DNA of 64,000 nucleotides from Trichosporon coremiiforme (taxonomy: Eukaryota; Basidiomycota; Tremellomycetes; Trichosporonales; Trichosporonaceae): NCBI GenBank assembly GCA_039545355.1, contig BCJJ01000010.1, positions 601,479 to 665,478 of the forward strand, in the 5' to 3' direction. The stretch's first letter is position 1. Every line of letters starts with the position of its first letter. The notes beneath the pieces were generated by a model. That model searched no databases. It was not told the DNA's origin and saw only the letters and a program-made list of their open reading frames with translations. The position numbers were made by a program, and so were the translations under genes. Of the stretch, positions 11,772-22,029 are shown in pieces.

Positions 11772-14252
11772 ATGGCTGAGGCTATCAAGCAGGTTTTCGC
11801 TAAGAAGCGGGAGGAGGTGAGTTTCTCAGTTGTGTGCCCGCCGTCTCCTCGACGCTGGGCCGCTCCTCGGCTATCGCTGGTGACTATCCGCTGACAACCA
11901 GGACCAGCCGTGAGTATCCCTAGTACGATGCGGGACCTGCCCACTCATGTTTGGGAGGCAGTCGCACCATCATCATGAGCGTGGACGCCTTTGTAAGCTC
12001 TTGGCGCAAAGCTTGGAGCTCCGACGCTGCTCCAGCTCCACACCCGGCATATCCGCGGCGTCTTCTTTGTTCCTCGCTGACCTCACAGCGTGTTCGTGAC
12101 CTTCCTCACGGCTGGCTACCCCACCCCTGACATCACTGTTGACGCGCTCCTCGCTCTTGAGGCTGGTGGTGCCGACATCATCGAGCTCGGTGTCCCCTTC
12201 TCGGACCCCATGGCTGATGGTGCCGTCATCCAGAAGGCAAACAACATCGCCATCGAGCACGGCGTCGGCTACACGCAGTGTCTCGAATATGTCAAGGAGG
12301 CCAGGAAGAGGGGTCTTAAGGCGCCTATCATTTTCATGGGTGAGCTACTTTACCGATTTCAATGAAGCTGACAGCCAGGTTACTACAACTCGTTCCTTGC
12401 CCACGGTGAGGAGAGGGCTGTTCGCGAGGCTAAGGAGGCTGGCGCCAATGGCTACATCGTCGTCGACCTGCCGCCTGAGGAGGCCCTCAAGTTCCGCAAC
12501 GTCTGCAAGGACACCGGCATGAGCTACGTCCCCCTCGTCGCCCCCAGCACCTCGCTTGAGCGCCTGAAGTTCCTCTCCACGATCGCCGACTCGTTCATCT
12601 ACGTCGTCTCCAAGGTAAGTTAGTCTCACTGTAACCTTGCTAAATCATCTCAGATGGCCGTCACTGGATCGTCTTCTGGCTCCAAGATGAACGACGCTCT
12701 TCCGGACCTCATCGCCAGCGTCCAGGCTGTTACCCCCGTCCCGCTCGCCGTCGGCTTCGGTGTCAGCACGCGCGACCACTTCAACTTCGTCACGGACGCC
12801 GGTGCCGACGGTGTCGTTATTGGCTCCAAGATCCTGCAGGTCATCGAGCAGGCCCCCAAGGACCAGATCCCGAAGGCCATCGAGGACTACGCCCGCTCAA
12901 TCTCGCTTAAGGGCCAGAGCCCCAAGCCGCTCGGACGCAAGAACAAGCCCGAGGACGCTGCCGGCAAGCCCGAGCCCGCCATGCCGATCCCGCCTTCGGA
13001 CATGAAGGAGGGTGAGAAGGAGTACGGTGTCAAGGCTGGCGAGCGTCTGCCGAGCAAGTTCGGTGCCTTTGGTGGTGCCTACGTTCCAGAGTCGCTCACG
13101 ACGTGTCTCGACGAGCTCGAGAACGCCTACATCAAGGCGAGCAACGACCCGTCGTTCTGGAAGGAGTTTGAGGACATGTTCGAGTACATCGGACGGCCGT
13201 CGTCGCTCTACTACGCCGAGCGCCTTACGGAAAAGATGGGCGGTGCCAAGATCTGGCTGAAACGCGAGGACCTGAACCACACCGGTTCGCACAAGCTCAA
13301 CAACGCCATTGGCCAGATCCTCCTAGCCAAGCGCCTCGGCAAGAAGCGCATCATCGCTGAGACTGGAGCCGGCCAGCACGGTGTCGCTACCGCGACCGTC
13401 TGCGCCAAGTTCGGCATGGAGTGTGTCGTCTTCATGGGTGCCGAGGATGTCCGTCGCCAGGAGATGAACGTGTTCCGTATGAAGATGCTCGGCGCCACCG
13501 TCGTTCCGGTCACGAGCGGCTCGCAGACGCTCAAGGACGCTGTCAACGAGGCCATGCGCGAGTGGATCACGCGTCTGGACACGACGCACTACCTTATCGG
13601 CTCCGCGATCGGCCCCCATCCGTTCCCGACGATCGTGCGTGACTTCCAGCGCGTCATCGGCCGTGAGATCAAGCAGCAGTGCGCGGAGAAGTTCGGTGCT
13701 CTCCCGGACGCCGTTGTCGCGTGTGTCGGTGGCGGCTCCAACGCCATCGGAACCTTCTACGACTTCATCCCCGACGAGAGCGTGCGCCTCCTCGGTGTCG
13801 AGGCTGGCGGCAACGGTGTCAACACGACGCTGCACTCCGCCACACTCGCGAAGGGTGTCCCGGGTGTCGTGCACGGTGCTGCCTCGTATATCATCCAGGA
13901 TGCCGGCGGCCAGCTCGTCCCGACGCACTCGATCTCGGCCGGCCTTGACTACAACTCGGTCGGCCCCGAACACGCGTACCTGAAGGACCTCGGACGTGCT
14001 GAGTACATAGCCGCCGACGACGTGCAGTGCCTGACCGCGTTCCGTATCTGCACGCAGTCTGAGGGCATCATCCCCGCGCTCGAGTCTTCCCACGCTCTCT
14101 GGGGCGGCTTCGAGCTCGCCAAGACGCTGCCCAAGGACAAGAACGTTGTCATCTGTCTCTCGGGCAACGGCGCCAAGGACGTCGAGGAGGTTCTCCTCAC
14201 GCTGAAGAAGAAGGAGTGGGCCGACAAACTCGACTGGCACATTGCCAACTAA
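11772..14252 (+). CDS. TRP5: Tryptophan synthase, fused alpha-beta (TRP5)
   Basis: Exons are 11772-11816, 11902-11909 (only 8 nt), 12089-12339, 12379-12614 and 12654-14252, giving 712 residues; yeast Trp5 is about 707. The alpha half (residues 1 to about 260) splits indole-3-glycerol phosphate: it has the TAGYP loop, the catalytic Glu in [12 protein letters not shown] (E50) and Asp61 in the DPMADG loop. A linker (about 260-310) leads to the beta half, which condenses indole with serine on PLP. There the [11 protein letters not shown] motif carries the PLP lysine (about K394) and GGGSNAIG binds the PLP phosphate. The fused alpha-beta order is the normal fungal arrangement. It catalyses the last step of tryptophan synthesis in the cytosol. 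The 8-nt micro-exon, encoding Asp-Gln plus two bases of a Pro codon, is required to keep the frame. Confidence 0.96.
11902..11909 (+). other. 8-nt micro-exon of TRP5
   Basis: The exon GACCAGCC is bounded by AACCAG (acceptor of an 85-nt intron) and GTGAGT (donor of a 179-nt intron). It supplies Asp-Gln and the first two bases of a Pro codon that is completed at 12089. Leaving it out shifts the frame by two bases. Confidence 0.85.
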
Positions 14253-14413
14253 GCCGCCGACTGAGTGGCTGGCCGCTGGCCGCACCGCGAGTGCAGCCGG
14301 GCAGAAATAATCTCTATAGTCAGTAGCATCTTGACTCGATAGGTAGCAGTAGACGTGCCGCGAATAATAGAAACTTTTTTTACCAAAAATGTAGGACCAA
14401 TGCATCACCTAGA

Positions 14414-15377
14414 CTAAGCCAACTTTGCGACCATGACGGCGTCCTTGCCCATGGCGACAGTAGCGACTTCCTTCAGCAGCGGCAGCTTCGTCTCCTCTTC
14501 CCGCGGGACGACGCCAACGCCTTCGCCGATGAACATGGGTGCGACCGTAACAACAACAGTGTCCACTTCCCTGTCAGCAAGGAAAGAGGCCAGTACCCGG
14601 CTCCCGCCCTCGATCATGACGCTCCGTAGCCCGAGGTCAGTCAGGATGCCCCGCAGAGCAGAGGGCGGGATCCGACCGTCCTTCAGCGGCGTGCGGATGA
14701 TGCACGCTCCGGCCTTCTCGAGCGCCTCGGCGTTGGAAGCGGAAGCGTCGGGGCCGCAGATCAAAAAGGGCTGCTTGACCGCCTTCGGGCCGACGGCGGC
14801 GGAATCACGATTCTGCCATTCCTGCAGCATGCGAGCATTTGTGGGAGTACGGAGGGAAGGGTCGAGGATTAGAATCTGGGGCGGGTTCAGGGAGGTGTCG
14901 TCTTGCGGGACTTGCTGGACTGGAGAGTTAGCTTCCAACGAGAGAGCGCTACAGTTGAAGAAGACGGCTGGAGAGCTACCCATCTAGCTAAATGACAAGC
15001 CAAATGGCAGCTGAACAATTGACTGACGCTCCAGTGCCTCAGTGTGGCATCAGCCAACACACTCACTCTTCAACCGCGGGTCGTCATGGATCACCGTCTG
15101 GACTCCGACGAGAATAGCGTCGTGCATTGTTCGCAGCCTGCATTCAGCTCCTGTTGAGTGACAGACAGCTATAATCAGGGACTCACCACTGGGTCATGCC
15201 CATACTCTCTGGTCCGGAGAGGAGAACCCGCTTTCCTCCCGGCCCGGCGATCTTGGCGTCCAACGACTGGGCCCACGTCAGCGTGATGTGGGGTTTGGAC
15301 GGCCACGCTGCAGCGGTCATGAGCGCGACGTGCTGCACCAGGATGTCTGGCGGCGTGCTCGTGTCAAATTCGGGCAT
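14414..15377 (-). CDS. RIB7: Diaminopyrimidine reductase of riboflavin synthesis (RIB7)
   Basis: Exons are 15187-15377, 15067-15137 and 14414-14967, joined in phases 2 and 1, giving 271 residues. This is the RibD C-terminal reductase fold: HITLTWAQSLDAKIAG with its conserved TxTxAQSLD motif, then LRTMHDAILVGVQTVIHDDP across the first junction, and SVMIEGGSRVLASFL near the end, as in yeast Rib7 (NADPH-dependent reduction of the ribosylamino-pyrimidine phosphate). An in-frame ATG at 15476 would add 33 residues, but they look unlike the family and would leave only 143 bp to PAT1, so the start at 15377 (MPEFDTS) is preferred. The gene converges with TRP5 and diverges from PAT1. Confidence 0.9.
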
Positions 15378-15619
15378 TGCGATGTTGCTGTGGACGATGC
15401 GAAGGTGTCGTAGGGTAGTCGCTGGTGACATAGCCAGGTGGTCAACCTCCACCTGCGGTCCAGGCGGAAGTGCCACACGGCGGCGTTACCCGTTCCTGGG
15501 CCTCATGACGCCTTCGTTCCCTGTCCTCGTGCTGGCCACTGGGTACTGGCTAGTGGAGGACACCGACCAAGTCAAGAAGCAAGCAAGCATCAACGCTCCA
15601 GCGTCAACAAACCATCACC
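15378..15619. promoter_or_regulatory. Divergent promoter between RIB7 and PAT1
   Basis: This 242-bp spacer between divergent starts holds both promoters if RIB7 starts at 15377. On the plus strand the last 60 nt are A/C-rich up to the PAT1 start (CCATCACCATGTCG), a good fungal leader and Kozak context. Confidence 0.5.
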
Positions 15620-18292
15620 ATGTCGTTCTTCGGCTTCGACACAGGCCTGCCGGACGACCCCCGCTCCAAGCAGGGACAGGGACAGCAGAGCCAGTTCGCC
15701 TCCCGCGCTGACCAGGACACGTTCGGCTCCTTCGACCGCGCCGGAGAGGAGGACCTCGCCGTCTACAACTGGGGCGAGGGCGGTCTGCTCGAGAGCGGCG
15801 ACGACTTTAACGATGAGACCTTTGGCGACACGGGCGACTTCGGTGGGTGGTTTGGCGCCAGGTCACTGGGATAGATTGCTGTTGATGGAGTAGCTAACAT
15901 CAGGCAACGACTTCCAGTTCGCCGCGGCCCCAGAACCGGCCCATTCCAAGCCCAAGGTCGCCTCGACGACGTCGCGCTTCGGACCCAAGGCCCAGGTAGA
16001 CCTATTCGCCGCGACCGAGGACGACTTCTACACCTCGCGCCCCGCTGCGAAGAGTGAGCTTACGTTGCAGGCAGAGAGCTGACAGCAGAACCGACGAAGA
16101 CGCCCAAGAAGAAGAACAACGAGCCGCAGCCGCTGTGGGCTAATGCTTCGCCGGCGAATGCGTGGGGCGCAGCCCCGATCGCGCCTCCTGTCGCTGGGCA
16201 TCAGCCGAGTAAGATCCTCTCGCTCGAGGAGATCGAGGCCGAGATGGCACGTACGTCGATCGGCAACAAGCAGCAGCCCCAGTATGCCCCTCAGCAGCAG
16301 CAGCAGCAGTACGCGCCGTCGCCGCAGCATGTGCCCCAGCAGTACCAGCAGCCGCCTCAGCACCAGCAGCCTAGCCACCAGGTGCTCAGCCTCGAGGAGA
16401 TTGAGCGCCAGATGGTCGGCGGCGGACCCTCGGCCGGCCCCGGCCCTCAGGCTCCCCAGCAGCAGCCGCCTCACGCCCAGCCGCCGCGCTCGCAGGCGCA
16501 GAACATTCCGCCCGGTATGCACGGCCGTTCCGGCTCGGCGCAGCTCTCGACGCCCGCGATCGCGGGCACGCCGCCTGCCCCTGGTCTGAACGGATCCGGC
16601 TACGCGAAGCAGCAGGCGCTCCTCGACAGCATGTTTCCCGACCTGCAGCAGGCGAACCAGGCGGGCCAGCAGCCGCCTGCGCCTGGGCAGCCCCAGCACC
16701 CCGGCACGCCTGGTCTCCAGGGCCCGCCGGCGGGACAGCCGCAGCCGTCGCCCGAGGAGATGGCGCGCATGGAGGAGCTGCACAAACGTATCACTGCCAA
16801 GATCGAGGCCATGAGCAAGTACAACAACCTGATGGGCAACTCAGACAAGGACTTTATCACGCGTATCCAGCTGTCGCAGCTGGCCACGAGCGACCCGTAC
16901 TCGTCCGACTTCTACGCGCAGGTGTTCTCGGCGCTCGCCAGGCGCGCGCAGGATACGCAGGGCAACGAGTCTGGCCCGACTGTGGTCCAGATCGCGCCCG
17001 GCATGGGTCTCGGTGTTGGTGGCCCCGTCGGCAATCGCTTCGGCAAGATGGGTAGCGCAACGATGAACCGCCTCACGACGCAGGTCAAGAAGCTCGTTTC
17101 GACGACTGCGAAGCGCCAGCAGGCCATGTCCTCTGACGCGCTTGCTGGTGCGCTCGGCCGCGTCCGCCGCGGGGCGAACCAGGCTGCACCTCGCCCCGTC
17201 CTCGCCGTGCCGAAGCCGGAGCACCGCCCCGCCGCCGTCGCCCAGCTCAACCACTCGTCCGGCCCGACTCGCGAGCCGCTCACGCGCAAGCAGGTCATGT
17301 ATGCGCTCGAGGAGCTGTACGACGACTGCCTCGAGCTCGAGCAGATGCGACGCGAGGCGCCCCCGCCGACCGACGTGCCCCGCGTCGAGCAGTGGAACCA
17401 GCAGTGCGCCGCCAAGGTCGACGACCTCTGGCGCAAGCTCATGGTCATGGAGCCCCTCGGCGTCAGCACGCCCCACCCCTTCATCTCGCTCATCAACCCG
17501 CTCAAGGGCCAGCGTCTCTTCCCCCGTCTCCTCCGCCACCTCGACCACCAGCGCGCCCTCACGCTGCTTACTCTCCTCATCGCGACGTACCCGCAGCTCG
17601 AGGTTGTTGCGCGCGCTCCGCCGCCCCCCGTCGCCGACGTGTCCCTCCTCACGAAGGCGGACCGGGAAGACCGCGCGCGCCGCGAAGCTCAGACGGACAG
17701 CTTCCTGCACTGCGTCATTCCCGGTGTCGACATGCTGATCAACCAGTGCAACCTCGGTCTTGTCGCGGGACTTCTGGGCATTTGCACTCAGCGAATGGAG
17801 CTCGGTGCCGTCGCCGCGACTCGCCCGGGTGTCGCTCTCTTCACTGCGCTCCTCTCTCGTGCTCAGTCGCTCGTGCGCGGCGACGCGCCCATCGACACCG
17901 CTGAGCGCGAGCAGTGGACCAAGACGTTCGACTACTTCCTGCAGACGATCAGCCCGCACCTGCCGGACCTGTTCCCAGCCACGCTGGCTCAGAAGGCCGC
18001 CTTCGGTCCCAGTGCGTACCTGCTTAGTTCCGAGGGCCAGGCGCGCCAGGACCGCGACCACGGCGAGATGGAGCGTCGCGAGGCCGAGGTTTGGGGCCTC
18101 GCTGCCGCGCTCGCCGTCAACGCGCCCGAGGACCAGCAGACGAACCTCGTCGCTGCGCTCCGTGACAAGATTCTGCACACTGTCCAGAGCGCGCGCGATC
18201 CCAAGACGCCCCGCGAGAAGGCTGAGCTCAAGCTTAGGAACGTCAACATGTTCTTGCACGGATTGGGTCTTGATGCGAGCATGATTGAGTAG
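15620..18292 (+). CDS. PAT1: Pat1 mRNA decapping activator
   Basis: Exons are 15620-15842, 15904-16053 and 16089-18292, with introns of 61 and 35 nt, giving 858 residues (yeast Pat1 is about 796). It starts MSFFGFDTGLPDD, the conserved Pat1 N-terminus, followed by acidic sequence rich in Phe/Asp. A Gln/Pro-rich low-complexity region (residues about 200-370) precedes the ARMEELHKRITAKIEAMSKY segment and the C-terminal alpha-helical domain, with PFISLINPLKGQRLFPRLLR as its most family-like motif. Pat1 links the DEAD-box helicase Dhh1, the Lsm1-7 ring and the decapping enzyme in P-bodies. A short motif LSLEEIE occurs twice (nt about 16208 and 16388), which could be a duplicated binding site (inference). 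Confidence 0.93.
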
Positions 18293-18591
18293 ACGAGGCG
18301 AGGAGATGAGTGGAGTGAAGAGCATGAGGAGGCCAGATCAGCAGAAACATAGGATACCCGGATTCTTTTGCAACAGGGCCCACATGCGTCCCAAAGTACG
18401 ACGCGGGCGCAAGACAGAGGCACAGAGGCAACAGACAGATATGCAAAATGTACACCGTGCACATGCGAGCGGAGCGTGCAGAGTTGACCAGCGAGCACTA
18501 CGTCGGCGCGAGGCGAAGCGGTGCAGTGCCGGACCGTCCCTACTCGTTTTCAGTTCTGCTGAGAGGCCACGGGAAGACAGGTAAGGAAGGG

Positions 18592-18760
18592 TAGCAAGCT
18601 CGTCCTCCGACCTCGATCGAAGAACAACCAGCTGCTTCGCTCGAAGGGATGTGTCACGGCCCTCTGGCTGAGGGCAAGCACCTATGGAGACCAAGGTAAC
18701 CATGAGAAACGATGAATCTAGCAAAGCCGAGCTCCGACCTCGTCCAAAGAACAACCAGCT
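18592..18760. repeat. Imperfect 42-nt direct repeat upstream of the tRNA
   Basis: Copies at 18592-18633 and 18719-18760 match at 34 of 42 aligned bases without gaps, sharing the cores CTCCGACCTCG and AGAACAACCAGCT. They are 127 nt apart, 97-265 nt upstream of the tRNA. The origin is unknown; a small local duplication or a relic of an inserted element are possible. Confidence 0.7.
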
Positions 18761-18856
18761 ACTATTCACTCAGCCTAGGAGCGCCTCCACCGTCCAAACT
18801 CTCGGAAATGATCGCACACTCCTTGTCATTCGGACAGGAAGACCGTCATCACGTGA

Positions 18857-18940
18857 TGCCCTATGGCTCAGTTGGCTAGCGCGTGGAGCTGTTACTCTTA
18901 ACATACTCCGAGGTCCACGGTTCGAGCCCGTGTGGGGCAG
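18857..18940 (+). tRNA. tRNA-Asn (GTT) with a 10-nt intron
   Basis: The acceptor strands TGCCCTA and TGGGGCA pair over 7 bp with a G73 discriminator. The D arm is GCTC-AGTTGGCTA-GCGC with one mismatch. The anticodon stem TGGAG/CTCCG encloses a 17-nt loop, and the T arm CACGG-TTCGAGC-CCGTG is perfect. Placing the intron at its usual site, one base after the anticodon, gives anticodon GTT (18891-18893) and an intron at 18895-18904. G73 fits eukaryotic tRNA-Asn. The A box (TGGCTCAGTTGG) and B box (GGTTCGAGCCC) are good, and a T-run terminator (TTTCTTTT) begins right after 18940. The embedded CTCTTAA could suggest Lys, but no 5-bp stem flanks it. Confidence 0.9.
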
Positions 18941-19569
18941 TTTCTTTTACTATCCTGAGTTCTGCGAGCTTGGAGATGCTTTTTGGAAGGTTTGGAAGGT
19001 GACAGAGGGCAGGTGGTTGGTTGAGGAAGAGGTCGGAAGGGTAGGAGCGGAGTGCCACCTTCAGGCACGGTCGAAAGTTGTCGGTTTCCCACGGTGGCCC
19101 AAGTGGCAGATCCAGTGTCCGAGGCGCAAGACGTGCGTCCTACACAGGTTCCCTTGCTCTTCTGTCAGACCTACGCACTCGCTCACACACACGCACAGCG
19201 AACAGAGTGCGAGTAATTGAATCCCCGTACCCGCCTCTGCGGAGAGCAACATGAAACGCCTTTGTTACTGCCGCCTGGATGACGATCTTTACGCATCGAC
19301 AACCTCGACCCCTGCCTTCGTTCGCATCATTGCCACGAGATTGTAAGCTGAGCTCTTGTCCAGAAAAGCAGCGGGTAAATCAACGGATGTCCCAAGACAC
19401 CGATCCGACGAGAGACGCTAAGACCCGAGATGCGCGAAGCAGATAGCAGAGGGGTATATGTTTGCATGAGGGATGTAACAGTCAGGAATGGAAAGGTGAT
19501 ATGATGGTAGTGTCATTCGAGCGAAGCGCTGCACGAGCATGCTGGTGTGCAAGGATTCATATGGCGAGC
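18941..19569. other. Intergenic, only tRNA terminator seen
   Basis: The first bases hold the T-run terminator of the tRNA (18941-18948). A short CA-rich run (about 19175-19200, CACACACGCAC) is present. No convincing ORF or RNA gene was seen in the rest. Confidence 0.5.
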
Positions 19570-20400
19570 CTAAAATTTGAACGTATACGCACCGCGCTTG
19601 ACAGCTTCGCGAGTAGCATCATCGAGACAGAGGTTGGCCCAGTTGTCAGCGGCGATCTGCTCAGCGTCGATGGTAAGGGGGATGTGGTGATGGTGGTTCA
19701 GATGGTCGGCCATCTTGAGTGGGGTGAATGGTGGAGCGGTGCAGCTGAGGAAGAAGCATCGGACGCATTGACGGGCTGGAGGCGTGATGATGTGTTCCAT
19801 GAACATGTGGCGGGCGAGGTCGCCGGCATGGTCCTTGAGTGCAGTCGCCGCGTCGGCATTCAGGTCGAACAGGCACGCGGGGCAGAGGTGCACCCTCCAC
19901 ATTGGCCACTTGTTACCCAAGCCCGCCAGATCCTTGTGTGCCGTCACCGCAGTCCGCACTTGGAGGAGGTGTGCCTCCCTGCTCCGCAGCAAGACTACGA
20001 CCGAAAGTCCAGTGCTTGCAGAACTCGCAGAAGGTGATAGTGTTGTCTAGCGTTGTCCTTTCCCAGGCTTGTCAACAGCCCATGGTAGACTTCCAGGTGC
20101 GCGTCCATGTCGACGGCATGCTCACCGCAGACGACCGGCTCACCGCTGACGTGGTTAAGGACTGCAACCTGGCAACGACCGGGAACGACGTGTGTGGTCA
20201 AGTGTTCCGCATAGGCAAGGTTATCGGTTCCACTTAAACCCACACTTGTCCCAGGGACAGCGAGGCGTCAACTCTTTACCTGCACATTGCCACCATGCAT
20301 CCAGAAACTTCTCCCAGCATTGAGCTCGAATATGGGCGTGAATGAAAGTTGAGCGACTTGGCGAGGTTGAGTACTCGATCCAGAGTTGGAAACGTCAGTT
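19570..20400 (-). pseudogene. Decayed C2H2-like zinc-finger protein gene
   Basis: Reading the minus strand downward there are several finger-like modules in different frames. CPWDKCGFKW (20230-20259) is in one frame, while its His half AEHLTTH lies in the next frame. Removing one base between them restores a textbook C-x4-C-x12-H-x3-H finger. Next come VVCGEHAVDMDAHLEVYH (about 20090-20145) in frame two, FCEFCKH (20011-20035) in another frame, and CPACLFDL...HMFMEH and CVRCFFLSC...HLNHHHH in the intact last ORF (19570-19992). No short intron with good signals explains all the shifts, so at least two frame breaks are inferred. Upstream codons (to about 20480) may also belong. It could instead be a gene with unusual introns or sequencing errors. 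The 3' end is intact, suggesting recent decay. Confidence 0.5.
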
Positions 20401-22029
20401 CCCTCAGAGGCTGTTGGTGATGACGGCGGTCACTGTGAATGGAGCATCGAGGATGGGGGAAGATGGCCCGTCGGGGATGAGTGAAGTTGAGTCAGCTTGT
20501 GGGGCTGCAAGGACGTGTATATCGCCCAGGCGAGTGTTTCACGTGCAGCAGGGCTGGACACGAATGCCCAGCCATCGATAGTCTCTCTCTGTGGTGTTTT
20601 CACCATCGCTCTTCCTCTTTTCCTCTTTTCCTTGCCACAGGCGACTAGCGTCAGAAACGACTCTCGACGGAGCGGGTTGACGAGATGATGTGCTGAATTT
20701 ACGGGCAGTTGGGGTGCTGTCGAAAGCGTTGCGCCAACGCATCGACGGACTCCTCACTCCTCTCGCACATCGTTGCATCGTGAGAAAGTGGAGGCAGGTG
20801 CGCGACTGACCGTGTGATCATCTCGGCAATCACTGTCTCTTGTGAAACCAGAATAGCACATGGGCAGGCTCCGTCGAATGGTTGCAGCTCATGTGATGAA
20901 CGCAGAACACTCCACTCCCCGATTGCAATCAGTCATCTGTGCAGTGCATAGCTGATTCTGCCTACACCAGACGGGCCCACAGAGAGTAGAGCTGCTCCAC
21001 TCCGAATCACGCGCCGTCGGGACGCCGCATAAGCCCTCACAACTCGGCCACGGATCATAATCAGAGTTTGAAGCTCCATACCTCGCGTTTGTGACAGGAA
21101 CGCAGGTACGTCGAACGGGCCCACTCCACTGGCGTCTTGTGGAGTGCTCATCACCGTGCTAGGCTGCACTTCATTTGGCGGAGCTTTGACGCAACGCCCT
21201 GAGATACCGAACAGCTGATATGACTGGAGGGAGCAAGGTCATCTGCCGAGATGCACACCCTGCGTATACCGGCTGCTGAGCCACTCAGAAGCAGAGAGTA
21301 CGGAGCTGCTTCTGATACCGTGCGGTGGTTGGCTCGTAATTCGGCGACAGCCGTAGGGTCAAGTGAGCGGTGGGACTCCACCGCCAGGTCCGTCAGGGGT
21401 TGTGGAGAACCGGGGGGCCGGAGTCTACGCGTCTGATACTGGCATGTCGGTGTGACGCTGACGAACAGCCGGCCAACCTTGAGTCGAAGCGATGACCTTC
21501 TGCTCAAAAAGTTCACACTGCGCAAAGTGTAAGCTGCGGTGCATGGTCTGTGCGGGCCATGAAGGCGAGCGTCTGATAGGTTGGCTAGCGGCCTCGATCG
21601 AAAATACTTTGGCGCCAGATGCACCACCTCCGCGCCCAGAACGCCAGATCTCCACCAAGCCTCCGGACGCGCCCTGAACACCCTGCCAAGGTTGTTTATC
21701 AGTTCGGCAACGCCGGCGGCAGGCCCAAGTAGCCCGTACGGCAGGTTCCACTGGCCGTCAGCCGACAAGGAGTCTCGGCAAGTCGCTACCGGCCTTTATC
21801 CGATCTTTTGGCTCCGGAGCCAGTCAAAACGGCAGACCTGCATCAGACGGAGAGCTCCATGGCTTGCACAGGGTGAAGAGCTGCCCGACAGCTCTCGGAC
21901 GGCCCCGGCCGCCATCAGACTTCTGGCTCGTCTGACTGATCTTCGCCCGCCTATCTCTCATCTCAATCTTTCTCCTATCGCTACAACTTTTTCCGACGGC
22001 AGCAGCCCTTCCCTGGTCGTCCCTCTACG
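20401..22029. other. Gene-poor spacer upstream of the permease
   Basis: No supported gene. A 205-codon minus-strand ORF (21151-21768) has no recognisable domain or splice context. The last 100 nt (about 21930-22029) are pyrimidine-rich (TCTCATCTCAATCTTTCTCC) and probably hold the start site and leader of the permease. Confidence 0.4.

Noticed and set aside
13323..14408. 361-codon minus-strand ORF opposite TRP5
   Set aside because: Shadow of the highly conserved TRP5 exon, with no independent evidence.
15378..15476. RIB7 start at 15476
   Set aside because: Adds 33 residues unlike the family; the next ATG fits better.
16841..18325. 494-codon minus-strand ORF opposite PAT1
   Set aside because: Mirror-image frame of PAT1, rich in Arg/Leu/Glu, no recognisable domain.
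18857..18940. tRNA-Lys (CTT) reading
   Set aside because: The CTCTTAA word has no flanking 5-bp stem; the Asn model with a standard intron site pairs fully and has G73.
21151..21768. 205-codon minus-strand ORF
   Set aside because: No domain, no splice context, likely chance in GC-rich DNA.
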